Shown one piece after another: positions 42,438 to 50,497 of a stretch of 64,000 bases of DNA. The notes beneath the pieces were generated by a model, which was not told the DNA's origin, did not search any database, and worked only from the letters and a program-made list of their open reading frames with translations. Every line of letters begins with the position of its first letter. The first letter of the stretch is position 1. This stretch comes from Mesorhizobium wenxiniae (lineage in GTDB: Bacteria; Pseudomonadota; Alphaproteobacteria; Rhizobiales; Rhizobiaceae): contig NZ_NPKH01000037.1 in NCBI RefSeq assembly GCF_002284535.1, positions 226,609 through 290,608 on the forward strand, read 5' to 3'. Made by a program: the position numbers and the translations under genes.

Positions 42438-42460
42438 TTAGGTACGGCAATAGGTACGCC
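42438..42460 (+). promoter_or_regulatory. Tandem arm-type repeats inside attR
   Basis: TTAGGTACGG (42438-42447) and ATAGGTACGC (42450-42459) mirror the pair inside attL in sequence, spacing (about 12 bp) and orientation. They lie just upstream of the integrase start. Confidence 0.6.
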
Positions 42461-42591
42461 AATACATGCGCTTTGTCGATACACGTTGCGACAAGCGGCG
42501 ACGACATGCATCGATGAATGCCTTGTGCAGCAAGGGTTAAGCGAGTTTCAGGCTGTCGCACGGTATTGCAGGAAGATGTGGAGGCAAGCCT

Positions 42592-42637
42592 CTGTTAACC
42601 GGTTGGTCGCTGGTTCGAATCCGGCCCGGGGAGCCAA
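42592..42637 (+). repeat. attR: 46-bp direct repeat (tRNA-Asn 3' fragment)
   Basis: Perfect copy of 24508-24553. No D-arm or 5' acceptor strand precedes it, so it is not a working tRNA. Confidence 0.95.
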
Positions 42638-42760
42638 GCATTTTCAAGCACTTAAGCTGGAAGCCTTCGCAATCGCCAAGTTGGGCGATTTGCTCCCAGG
42701 GCAACATTTGGGGCAACATTCAAAACCCGCCGATGGTTTGACAGTGCCGAGGAGTGTGAC

Positions 42761-42970
42761 ATGGACGACGACCAGTTCGAGGAAATGTACCGGCGCAATC
42801 CGCTGAAGGCTTTTTCAATCTACACAGTGACTCAGCTCCAGTCGCTCCGGCGAATGGCTTTGGAGATCAAGGCGGCTCTAGACCAGAAGGATCCCGGCCC
42901 GGATATCATGAAGGCGTATGACTTTTTTGGTTTTGGACGTTGGGTGCTTACGAAATCATTCGAACGATGA
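42761..42970 (+). CDS. Small hypothetical protein
   Basis: 69 residues (MDDDQFEEMYRRNPLKAFSI, then LQSLRRMALEIKAALDQKD). Helical. Its stop overlaps the next start as ATGA. No family recognised. Confidence 0.55.
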   Translation: MDDDQFEEMYRRNPLKAFSIYTVTQLQSLRRMALEIKAALDQKDPGPDIMKAYDFFGFGRWVLTKSFER

Positions 42971-43260
42971 CGCAACACAAGCAATGCTTTTCGAGCAAGA
43001 TCGCCTCTGAGGCCGCCGCTTTGAAAGAGCAGTTGGCCAAAGTTAGGATGCCGTTTGCCAAACAGGAAAAGTCAGCTCGTCGCGGTCCCGTCGATGGCCC
43101 TTATAACAGTCTTGTCAGTGTTGGCGACAAATCGCTGATCTTCGAGATCGAGGGCGCGACGATCGGTTCGCGAGAACTGATGAACGAGGTGGAGGCATTT
43201 TTTGCGTGCATCCAGCCCGCAGACGTGCTCGCGAAATTCCCGGAAGGCCAACGGCCTTAA
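42967..43260 (+). CDS. Hypothetical protein
   Basis: 97 residues from MTQHKQCFSSKIASEAAALK. The middle holds SVGDKSLIFEIEGATIGSRE. It is followed within 4 bp by a strong terminator, so the two genes form one transcript just outside attR. Confidence 0.55.
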   Translation: MTQHKQCFSSKIASEAAALKEQLAKVRMPFAKQEKSARRGPVDGPYNSLVSVGDKSLIFEIEGATIGSRELMNEVEAFFACIQPADVLAKFPEGQRP

Positions 43261-43263
43261 GGG

Positions 43264-43298
43264 CGATGCCCGGCCACCGAAGCGGCCGGGCATCGTTT
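43264..43298 (+). terminator. Rho-independent terminator
   Basis: 12-bp perfect arms CGATGCCCGGCC/GGCCGGGCATCG, 8-base loop, followed by TTT. The remaining 43299-43519 shows no gene. Confidence 0.85.
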
Positions 43299-43519
43299 CG
43301 CTTGCGCAATGATCAGTGCCGCTCCCTCGGCGCCTCCAGAAATTCCACGAAAGTAGACGCAGGGCTCAACGATCGGATTCCGCGCTCATGACTGCACCAG
43401 CAGGAAAGAAGGGCTTGCGCCTCTTGCTGTTCCAAGATCATTGTCGCTGTAGCCCAGCTTGTCGTCGAGAAGCAGAGCGGCCTTCATCTGGACGGCCTTC
43501 ATGGTGTAGCAAGGCGCCT

Positions 43520-44305
43520 TTAGCAGTTCGTCGAAGACAGTCTTTGCTGATGCTTTCGGATTGCAACAAGCACCGCGCCGTCATCCAAGCTACATTCAAC
43601 CGACCCTACCGCGGCCAGCGCGTCAGTGGCATCCACCGAATCCCCACCCGGTCCAGGCCCTCTGATAACGAAATGTCCTTTCTCACATGTGAAGTCCCAC
43701 TTGTGCAGCTGCTTGTACGATTCCGTCTTTCCCTCGTTTTCAGCATGATAAAGCACGACGAAACCATCATGTTTTGTGACCGAGAGCATCTGTTGTATTG
43801 CCTTGAGTGGACTAGCCGTGTGATCTATACAATTCTGTCCATGCACGATGTCGAAACTGTAATCGCCAAATTGGATGCTAAGATTTTCGGCGTCACCAAA
43901 GACTGTTCGCACAAGAGGTTGGATCCCAAAATCTCTCAGAACTTGATCATATTCTGTTGCCAGCAGGTCAGTTGCAGTAATCATGATCTCTTTCGAGGCA
44001 TGTACTTTGCCGAGCTTCGTCAAGGGGCCAGCGCCCACATCGAGTATGGAAACTGGGTTGGTCGTCAACCTGTCGACATATCGCCCAACGTGATCCTGAA
44101 TTGGTAAATTGGGGTCAAGACGTTCCTTGTAGTCCTCTGGCCAGAATGATCCCTGAGTGGAGAACCAGTGTCTCCAAAACAGAACTTCGTCTCTGAGCTG
44201 TTGGGATCGGCTGTCTCCCTCCAGCCCGCGCAGGATCTTTCGTCCGAGCCGCCGAGCCCTAGTCAAGACCGATGTCGATCTTCTCAGAGACCCTTCTCTA
44301 GCCAT
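43520..44305 (-). CDS. Class I SAM-dependent methyltransferase
   Basis: 261 residues. SAM motif I is SILDVGAGPLTKLG (about residue 87), then ITATDLLATEYDQVL (motif II), DAENLSIQFGDYSFDIVHGQ (motif III/IV) and MLSVTKHDGFVVLYHAENEG. Substrate unknown; the Methyltransf_11-like pattern and basic N-terminal helix would fit a lipid or sugar methylase. AT-rich relative to flanks, suggesting acquisition. No linked biosynthetic genes. Confidence 0.75.
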   Translation of the reverse strand: MAREGSLRRSTSVLTRARRLGRKILRGLEGDSRSQQLRDEVLFWRHWFSTQGSFWPEDYKERLDPNLPIQDHVGRYVDRLTTNPVSILDVGAGPLTKLGKVHASKEIMITATDLLATEYDQVLRDFGIQPLVRTVFGDAENLSIQFGDYSFDIVHGQNCIDHTASPLKAIQQMLSVTKHDGFVVLYHAENEGKTESYKQLHKWDFTCEKGHFVIRGPGPGGDSVDATDALAAVGSVECSLDDGAVLVAIRKHQQRLSSTNC

Positions 44306-44438
44306 GACGGGAATCCTCGCGGTGAAGAGGGTTTACGGTCCGCTCTGGCCACGGCGACGATCAGGGCATTGACGACAAGTCTGATCATGCGACACCCTTG
44401 CCTATGCGATTGCACCTTCGGCCAATGTAGGAAGCGAA

Positions 44439-44684
44439 TTGGCCGTTTTCAGGATGCCCACGCCGGCTGCTCCGGCGCGCGTTGTCTTTCGCATGGTATT
44501 CCCCTTTCGAGACCTGGCCAAGGCGGCGGGGGTTCATCGAAACTCAATCTCGAACTTTGAGACCGGGAAGGTTGGCGGCTCCCTGGAGGCTCTAGACTTT
44601 GTGCGGCTCGCCCTTGAAGCGGCCGGCGTCGAGTTCATCCCCGAGAATGGGGGCGGCGCCGGTGTAAGGCTGCGGAAAGCCTGA
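44439..44684 (+). pseudogene. XRE-type regulator with degraded N-terminus
   Basis: DLAKAAGVHRNSISNFETGK and ALEAAGVEFIPENGGGAGVR show a clear HTH_3 C-terminal two-thirds, but the first helix (normally RAARALLxWSQ) is replaced by ARVVFRMVF. The last ~57 bp are nearly identical to the 3' end of the XRE gene at 26182. An ATG at 44493 would give a 63-residue truncated form. Confidence 0.55.
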
Positions 44685-44791
44685 GTGTCAAGCCCGCCCT
44701 GCCGGGGACGAATGCCCTGCCGTTGCCAAATCTATTCAGAGGTTGAAAGGCTGAGCGGAACATCCGGCCCAGCCTGAGGTTAGAAGCGATC

Positions 44792-45040
44792 ATGCCTCGC
44801 TTTTACTTCGATTGGGATGAAAGCAACGAGCTCGCTATCGTCGATGACATTGGCTTGGAGTTGCCGGATTTGGCGGCCGCCAAAGCGGAAGCTGCGCAAG
44901 CTCTCGCTGAATGGTCAAAGAATGTAGTACCCAGAGCCGATCGGCAGGAACTGGCAATCACTGTACGTGACGGGCACGGCGACCCCTGCTTGAAAACCCA
45001 TCTCATCTTCGAAGCAATCGTTCTACAGTTTCCAAACTGA
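44792..45040 (+). CDS. DUF6894-type small protein
   Basis: 82 residues starting MPRFYFDWDESNELAIVDDI with LELPDLAAAKAEAAQALAEW and ITVRDGHGDP, the pattern of the widespread DUF6894 family in rhizobia (RxYFD, D-x-G-x-E-L/F-P, AI-V-RD). Function unknown. Confidence 0.8.
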   Translation: MPRFYFDWDESNELAIVDDIGLELPDLAAAKAEAAQALAEWSKNVVPRADRQELAITVRDGHGDPCLKTHLIFEAIVLQFPN

Positions 45041-45275
45041 GGCACACCCAAAGCAGATCTAGCAGCAGCGGCTTTCTGAACGCTTCTTTTTTCTTATCGG
45101 GCTATGCTTGCGTTTTCCCTGAGGGGTTTTGCGTCCAGAGCCCGTCCCGGTTGAGAGGTCCGGAACGGGCCCGAAACCCATGGAGGTGGGCGTGACGGGG
45201 CAAATTCTGCGCTAGATTCACCCGATCCCAAACTTCTAAGTCAGCGCAATGTTCCATCGCGTGGCGATCATTTTG

Positions 45276-45355
45276 CCTCGCGAAAGTCCTGCAGCGAGGC
45301 ATGCCGAAGGTCTTCCTCGCCAACGCGGGTGTTTGACGCGGCCGATCAGTGGCGT
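45276..45355 (-). pseudogene. C-terminal fossil of ATP-dependent DNA ligase (copy 3)
   Basis: On the minus strand LIGRVKHPR is followed, after a one-base shift, by GEEDLRHASLQDFREAK and a stop. No catalytic part precedes it. Confidence 0.75.
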
Positions 45356-45363
45356 CCGCTCCC

Positions 45364-45545
45364 CCGCCGCTACATTTGCGAAGCGACGGGCGAATTCCCG
45401 CCACGTAATTCGTTCGCATGTTTCGCTTCCATTAGCTTTAGCTCATGTATCTGCCAGCCAGGCGAGCTCCCCTAAGGCTCGCTGGTCAGGCCCAGCGGCC
45501 TCTAGCTGCCACCCTCCGCAACCAAGCCGCTGGACCGTCTCCGCT
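45364..45545 (+). repeat. Dispersed composite element (copy C, shortened)
   Basis: Contains CGCCGCTACATTTGCGAAGC, CATGTTTCGCTTCCATTAGC and GAAGGCTCGCTGGTCAGGCC-like sequence plus the GGCCCAGCGGCC hairpin, in the same order as copies at 31652 and 59936 but with the middle deleted. Confidence 0.7.
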
Positions 45546-45564
45546 AGCGAAGCGCGCTGTCTGG

Positions 45565-45586
45565 TATATTAGCATCCTCTTGACTA
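45565..45586 (+). promoter_or_regulatory. Shared TATATTAGC-x-TTGACTA motif (copy 2)
   Basis: TATATTAGCATCCTCTTGAC followed by TA, 28 bp before the ATG at 45614. This is the copy with an intact gene behind it. Confidence 0.5.
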
Positions 45587-45613
45587 CATAATACGCCGCC
45601 CCAGAATCGAAGG

Positions 45614-45910
45614 ATGGCTAGGGGGCATCAAGATCTTGAGGTGGCGATAACCTCGACAGTCCGTCGGCGCGTCACCGAGGACAGGATCAGCGTCTCCATC
45701 CCCTCCTATGGGTTCCCGCATTCGATCGTTGACAAGACGGTGAAGCGCGGCCACCAGATCGAACTCGTCGGGGACGTCCTGCGCGTCGATGAGGGCAAGG
45801 TGACGATCGGTCTAAGCCCGGCGGTCACGGTGGATATCGATAAGGTCAGGCTGGTGACCAGCTATGTCCCGCCGAATCGGAAGACGCCGCTGGTGGATAA
45901 GCGGACTTGA
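45614..45910 (+). CDS. Small beta-rich protein of the VTVDIDKVRLV family (intact copy)
   Basis: 98 residues. Two repeated beta motifs: DLEVAITSTVRRRVTEDRIS and QIELVGDVLRVDEGKVTIGL, then PAVTVDIDKVRLVTSYVPPN. The KOW/OB-like strand pattern suggests a small beta-barrel. Truncated relatives lie at 29473 (C-terminal half only) and 57945 (N-terminal part only). Function unknown. Confidence 0.65.
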   Translation: MARGHQDLEVAITSTVRRRVTEDRISVSIPSYGFPHSIVDKTVKRGHQIELVGDVLRVDEGKVTIGLSPAVTVDIDKVRLVTSYVPPNRKTPLVDKRT

Positions 45911-46036
45911 TGCTGCATCAGCCCGAAATAGCGCTGGCTGGGCAAGATATCTTTCAGCCCTGAACGGAACCCAAATGGCGGTTGCAAGTTGATTACATGG
46001 TAGAAACGGAAGGCACCCACCCGTTTCAGGCCACAT

Positions 46037-46075
46037 AAAAAACCCGCTCCGGTTGCCCCTCGGCCGGGCGGGTTT
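46037..46075. terminator. Bidirectional terminator
   Basis: AAAAAACCCGCTCCGG pairs with CCGGGCGGGTTT across an 11-base loop, with A-run left and T-run right. The rest of 45911-46293 shows no convincing gene; a Pro/Ala/Arg-rich minus-strand frame (46101-46355) is probably spurious. Confidence 0.7.
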
Positions 46076-46293
46076 CTTCCTAGCTGCTGCGGCAACATAC
46101 TTATGATGGCGACAAGACGCCATCGCTTCGGGGAGATCTGGCGACCTGGCCGGGCTGCTGTTGCGGCATCATAGGCACTGTAGAGGCGCCGACCATTCTC
46201 GCCGTAGCGATCGCCGCTGTCATAACGCCGCCGACGCGCCTAGCGCGGCCTGGCGCCGGCTTGGCGACTGGCGTCTTGTTTGCTGGTCTGGAT

Positions 46294-46373
46294 TTAGCGC
46301 CAGTCCGCCTTGACGATCCGGCGAGTGTAGGCGCGCTCAACCTTGATGACGGCATCCTCCACTGTCTTTGTCA
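46294..46373 (-). pseudogene. C-terminal fossil ending VERAYTRRIVKADWR
   Basis: The minus strand encodes KTVEDAVIKVERAYTRRIVK, ADWR and TAA. The same ending lies 547 bp away at 46841. No N-terminal part is present. Confidence 0.55.
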
Positions 46374-46511
46374 AACGCTCGATGCTTCAACGGAAAGGTC
46401 TAAGCCGGGCCGTCGAATGCCGTCTACCTCTACAAAGGAAATGCGGGGCTATCGCTTACCGGTGGCCGCTATTGAATCGCCAGCGGCGGCAATATTTACG
46501 GTTGGACAGCG

Positions 46512-46820
46512 CTACGGGCCGTCATTGACACGCTCGGCTATGGCGAACGCTTGAAGGTTCTTGGCCTTGCCGTGATCTTGGTCCGCGTTTGAAAAGATCG
46601 AGAAGAACGCCGCCCTGGCTATGTCCTTCCTGGATGCCTTGGGGTACGCCTTCTTGACAGCTTTCAGCAATTGCTTCGGTGACATGTCCGGTGCCACAAC
46701 ACGCATGAGCGTATCGGCAATGGCCTGCATCTCGCCCAATTCCATGACAAACTCCACGTTGGTTTCGGGGCAAACCATAGCACCCGCAATTTGTTCCGGG
46801 AACGTACATAAGGCGTTCAT
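46512..46820 (-). CDS. Hypothetical helical protein
   Basis: 102 residues (ELGEMQAIADTLMRVVAPDM, then KQLLKAVKKAYPKASRKDIA). No family recognised. It sits between two direct copies of the VERA-x-TRRIVKAD fossil. Confidence 0.55.
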   Translation of the reverse strand: MNALCTFPEQIAGAMVCPETNVEFVMELGEMQAIADTLMRVVAPDMSPKQLLKAVKKAYPKASRKDIARAAFFSIFSNADQDHGKAKNLQAFAIAERVNDGP

Positions 46821-46840
46821 CGATTAGGGGGTGCTTATGT

Positions 46841-46915
46841 CTAACGCCGGTCCGCCTTGACGATTCGGCGAGTAAAGGCGCGCTCGACCTCAACTACCCC
46901 CTCCTCCTTGGTCTT
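46841..46915 (-). pseudogene. C-terminal fossil ending VERAFTRRIVKADRR
   Basis: The minus strand encodes VKTKEEGVVEVERAFTRRIV, KADRR and TAG. The upstream part of this frame (to about 46990) has no recognisable domain. Confidence 0.5.
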
Positions 46916-46991
46916 GACCGTCCCGCGCGCGCCGCCCCCGAGTGCTGTCGCGGTGCTCAACAAGCTGTGGCTGCCAACAACGTTGTCCACC

Positions 46992-47534
46992 TCATCCTGC
47001 GAACCCTCCGTTGGCCAGGAAATGCAGCTCCTCCGCGGTGCTTTCACGCGAGAGAATAGCGTTGCGATGGGGAAAGCGCCCGAAGCGGCGGACGATCTCG
47101 CGGTGGTGCTTCGCCCGCGCGAAATATGGCTCGCCCAGCTGGTGAGCCAGCGACACGGACAGATCCTGATCGACGAGATCCTCCGAGTGGCCGAAAGGCA
47201 GATAGTAGAAGAGCCGCAGGTCCTGAGGTCCTTGCCTGTCGTGTCCGAGCTCAATCGCCGTGGAAGCGAGCCGGCGTGCCTTTTCATCGGTGGCGTACAT
47301 GCGCGGCGATCCGCGGAAGGCGTTGCGAGGATACTGGTCCAGCAACAGGATCAGAGCCAGGCTGCCATAGGCGGACGCCATCCAATGATCGAGGGCGTGA
47401 CTGGCGGCCGCGTCATGGGCGTCTGAGAAGCGATGCCGGAACCGCCGGTCGAAGGTTTCGTCCTTTGCGAACCACAGCTCGGGTCCAGCCTCGCGCCAGA
47501 ATGCGACGGCATCGACTGGGAAAATGGGCTGCAT
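46992..47534 (-). CDS. DUF924 family protein
   Basis: 180 residues. FWREAGPELWFAKDETFDRR, LALILLLDQYPRNAFRGSPR, then YLPFGHSEDLVDQDLSV and HHREIVRRFGRFPHRNAILS are the ordered DUF924 motifs (TPR-like fold, function unclear). The start MQPIFPVDAVAFW fits the family; longer frames add nothing. Confidence 0.9.
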   Translation of the reverse strand: MQPIFPVDAVAFWREAGPELWFAKDETFDRRFRHRFSDAHDAAASHALDHWMASAYGSLALILLLDQYPRNAFRGSPRMYATDEKARRLASTAIELGHDRQGPQDLRLFYYLPFGHSEDLVDQDLSVSLAHQLGEPYFARAKHHREIVRRFGRFPHRNAILSRESTAEELHFLANGGFAG

Positions 47535-47683
47535 GGGGAGAGTGGGAGGGCTCGTCCATGCATCATCATGCGGGCGAGCCCGTCGAAGAGATGGCGACAT
47601 CTTAAAGCTCCCGGTCTGGTTTGGTTACTTGCGTTTTGGATGGGTGCTCAGTGGAACCCAGCCCCCGGTTTGTCAGTGGGATA

Positions 47684-48253
47684 TTAAGCGCCTCTGTTCA
47701 TCACTGACTCAGCACGTCGATCGAGAGAGCGAACGTAACGAAGGACAACGCCGAGCTTGTCGTCCGCGATGGTCTCGCTGAGCTTGAACCCGCAGGCTTC
47801 CAACACTCGACGCGATGCCTCCAAGTGTGGAAGCGTCCTTGCGGCGACACCGGTCACGATTGGGTCGGCAGAAGCCCGAGCGAGGAGGAGGGCGACCGCT
47901 TGGCGGGCGTATCCATTTCGCTGGTGCGGCGCGGCGATCGAAAAGCCGATCTCCACGAGGCCGCGCGCGTCCGGGGGACCCTTGAAGCCGCAGAACCCGA
48001 CAAGGCGGTTAGCCGCGATCACGTACCAGCCGCCATACTGCCCCAGCGCCGGATGGCGCTGCATCAGGTCCAGCAGCACGCGCCGATAGTGCTCTCCCCC
48101 GAACTCGGCCGGCCATTCGAGGGGCGGATCCACATCGAGAATTCGTGCGAGTCCGGCGACGCCCTGCTCTTCGATGGCAAGCAATTCGGCCGTGATCGGA
48201 ATGATACGAACGGGATGGGCGAATAGGGAGGCGTGATCGGAAGGCATGATCAT
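47684..48253 (-). CDS. GNAT family N-acetyltransferase
   Basis: 189 residues. Motif A is EIGFSIAAPHQRNGYARQAV (the Q/R-x-x-G-x-A pyrophosphate loop), followed by TLPHLEASRRVLEACGFKL, the RimJ-like motif B. Substrate unknown. An internal ATG at 48247 is equally possible. Confidence 0.85.
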   Translation of the reverse strand: MIMPSDHASLFAHPVRIIPITAELLAIEEQGVAGLARILDVDPPLEWPAEFGGEHYRRVLLDLMQRHPALGQYGGWYVIAANRLVGFCGFKGPPDARGLVEIGFSIAAPHQRNGYARQAVALLLARASADPIVTGVAARTLPHLEASRRVLEACGFKLSETIADDKLGVVLRYVRSLDRRAESVMNRGA

Positions 48254-48338
48254 CTGTTTGTTCGCTTGTGTAAGAACTGCTCGGCAGCCGTAGTCCCGGC
48301 ACGACCGGTCATTGCCGCAATCATAGCCGCTGCCGTCT

Positions 48339-48584
48339 TCACAATCGGGTCACGACGTCGGACAAGCGCGCGCGCTGATCCTTGGGCGCGTAGCCGCGCT
48401 GCCGATGCAGTTCGTCGCGGGTCTTATGTGCCTCCTCGGATCCTCGAGCGGCTTCTCTCGAAGACGCACTGCGATGCGGCAACTCTAATCCGGTGAGCGC
48501 TGCCAGCTCCAGAAAAGCCTCCCGAGAGTACAGCCCATGCATGAGGGCGGCCCATTCAAACGTCCACGGCATCCAAGCCTCCAT
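48339..48584 (-). CDS. Possible small hypothetical protein
   Basis: 81 residues; N-terminal MEAWMPWTFEWAALMHGLYS looks folded, the C-terminal half is Arg/Ala-rich. It overlaps the end of the cupin gene by 29 bp. Coding status uncertain. Confidence 0.4.
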   Translation of the reverse strand: MEAWMPWTFEWAALMHGLYSREAFLELAALTGLELPHRSASSREAARGSEEAHKTRDELHRQRGYAPKDQRARLSDVVTRL

Positions 48585-49014
48585 GCTGCGGCGTGTGAAT
48601 GTCTGCTCCGTCGTTTGCAGGGCGATCGACCATTACCGTGTCGAATTCGCCGAGCGTCGTGCGCAAATCGGAAACCTCCGTCGGATCCAGCAATCTCTCG
48701 ATGAGACGGTCGATCTTCGGCGTCAGGATGATGAGGTAGCGGCTCGGCTCGATCGCCTGATAGGTGTGCGCAAGGCCGGCGGGCACGAAGACCGTCGTTC
48801 CGGGGGTGGCATCGACCTCCCGATCCAGGAACTTGAAGCGAAGCATCCCTTCCAGCACATGCCATGCCTCGTCGTCGGACTCATGTACATGCATCCAATC
48901 GGGGCCGGACATCGTCCACTCTCGAACAACGAGGGACGTTCCGACGGCGGAGATCGGAGGCGTGCCGGGTTTGGCAATGATTGGTTGCAGGACCTCAGCG
49001 GCTGCTCGTGACAT
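48556..49014 (-). CDS. Cupin domain protein
   Basis: 152 residues. Cupin motif 1 HVHESDDEAWHVLEGMLRFK (two His, Glu) and motif 2 TVFVPAGLAHTYQAI give the metal site of a single-domain cupin. No reaction can be assigned. It is divergent from a LysR gene 70 bp away, its likely regulator. Confidence 0.85.
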   Translation of the reverse strand: MSRAAAEVLQPIIAKPGTPPISAVGTSLVVREWTMSGPDWMHVHESDDEAWHVLEGMLRFKFLDREVDATPGTTVFVPAGLAHTYQAIEPSRYLIILTPKIDRLIERLLDPTEVSDLRTTLGEFDTVMVDRPANDGADIHTPQHGGLDAVDV

Positions 49015-49084
49015 GAAATTCTCCGTACGATTTGTCTAAATCGCACTTGCAGAGACCTGAATCCAGTGACATGTTTTCAGCGAC

Positions 49085-50044
49085 ATGCTGAATGAGATTG
49101 ATCTATCGAGAGTTGACCTCAATCTGCTCGTCCTGTTCAAGGTCGTGCTGGAAGAGCGGCACGTCGGCCAGGCGGCGGAAAGGCTCAGTCTCTCGCCGTC
49201 GGCCGTCAGCCATGGTCTCGGCCGACTGCGACGGCTGCTCAATGATCCGCTGTTCCTGCGAACACCGAAGGGCGTGGTACCGACGGAGCGAGCGATGGAC
49301 CTGGCCGCACCGATCGCCGACATTCTCACGCGAACGCGCAGCGTTATCGCTACTGCCGAGCCATTCGACGCCGCCACATCCACGCGCCGCTTCACGATCG
49401 GCGCACCCGATGGCGTCTCGGCCGTTTTCCTCTCCCCGTTGCTTTCCGCCCTGCATGTGTCCGCACCGGGGGTCGATATCAGCGTCCGCCAGATCCTTCC
49501 GCCGCGTGCCGTTAGGACGACCGATAGTGTTTGGGAACCGGTTCTCCCGGACATTGAGGCGCGGGCGATGGATATTGCGGTGGTCCCGGCTGACAACGCC
49601 GTTCCGGCGCGCTTCGTCGCCCGGGCCCTCTACGAAGAGGATTTCGTGATCGCCATGCGAGCTGGCCACCCGTTCAGCAAGAATCCGACGCTAGATGCTT
49701 ACTGCCAGGAGCAGCATCTGGTCGTTTCGCTCACCGGCGATGCCTACGGCTTCGTTGACGATTTTCTTGCCGAGCAGGGACGCACGCGCCGGGCTGCGCT
49801 TACCGTCCCCAACTTCATGTTCGCGCTCGGTGTGATCTCGGAGACGGATCTTATCGCTGCGCTTCCGAGGAGTTTTTTGGCAATGTATAGCCGGTATTTC
49901 GGCTTGGTCGGCGTAGAGCCCCCATTACCTCTCATTCGTTCGCGCATCTGCGCGATCACGTCGAAGGCTGCCCTGATGGATGCGGGTGTGGCATGGCTTT
50001 TCGACCTGCTCGAACGAACGGCGCGACCTTCAGCGACGGGGTAA
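49085..50044 (+). CDS. LysR-family transcriptional regulator
   Basis: 319 residues. N-terminal winged helix LNLLVLFKVVLEERHVGQAA, RLSLSPSAVSHGLGRLRRL, then the periplasmic-binding-like effector domain (RRFTIGAPDGVSAVFLSPLL). Transcribed away from the cupin gene; by LysR custom it probably controls it and itself. Confidence 0.92.
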   Translation: MLNEIDLSRVDLNLLVLFKVVLEERHVGQAAERLSLSPSAVSHGLGRLRRLLNDPLFLRTPKGVVPTERAMDLAAPIADILTRTRSVIATAEPFDAATSTRRFTIGAPDGVSAVFLSPLLSALHVSAPGVDISVRQILPPRAVRTTDSVWEPVLPDIEARAMDIAVVPADNAVPARFVARALYEEDFVIAMRAGHPFSKNPTLDAYCQEQHLVVSLTGDAYGFVDDFLAEQGRTRRAALTVPNFMFALGVISETDLIAALPRSFLAMYSRYFGLVGVEPPLPLIRSRICAITSKAALMDAGVAWLFDLLERTARPSATG

Positions 50045-50497
50045 GAACCGGCCCGGCCCCAAGCTGGTACCTGGTTGCACCTGATCGCACAGGGTGCGGA
50101 TACGCAGCGGATCCTCCCGATGAAATCTCCGCTGCTGGGATTCCGGTAAGGCCTCCTCAACGACTGATCGGTGCGCAAGTTGCCGGTCCGCTTAGTCTAG
50201 GTCAGGTCACGACTATGCCCTCCCCGACGCGAATGCCCGCCTTTCGATATTTGCGGCTCTAAGCCGCCATTCCGCTGTCGGCCCCTTTTCAGGCAAATTT
50301 GCCTGGTCTGGTTCGCGCCTTCAACTCAGTCGTTCAGACAAACTTTCCCTTCGGCCTGAAATCCAACGGCCCTGCCCTGTAGCGCCGGGCCTAAATGCGA
50401 CCGGCAGGTTTGGTTTCGGCACATGCAGTCCGCGACGAGGCCGTGCTCGATGCAGCTTGCAGCAGGCGATTGGCCTGCTGGCGAATATCAAGTTGGC
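50045..50497. other. Intergenic region without recognised gene
   Basis: No frame with coding character on either strand. It holds the converging 3' ends of the LysR and SDR genes. No clear terminator hairpin with T run found. Confidence 0.5.

Larger units (their letters stand above)
24553..42591. mobile_element. tRNA-Asn-integrated element (decayed prophage or phage satellite)
   Basis: The 18.1-kb element lies between the intact tRNA-Asn and a tRNA 3'-fragment. A P4-type integrase sits 185 bp from attR and reads away from it. The integrase-side half is a minus-strand series with AlpA-like, DUF1376, ClpP-like, HNH and prohead-protease genes, most neighbours overlapping by 4 bp. The attL-side half has cargo and many small orphan genes, some broken. 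No terminase, portal, capsid or tail gene is recognised. Confidence 0.9.

Noticed and set aside
42592..42637. Second tRNA-Asn gene
   Set aside because: Only the 3' part is present; no 5' acceptor strand or D-arm precedes it. It is attR.
46101..46355. 84-codon Pro/Ala/Arg-rich minus-strand frame
   Set aside because: Out of frame with the VERAYTRRIVKAD fossil it overlaps; looks like a chance frame.
48361..48584. Extension of the cupin gene past its stop
   Set aside because: The overlapping frame is in another register and has its own ATG; kept only as a low-confidence separate gene.
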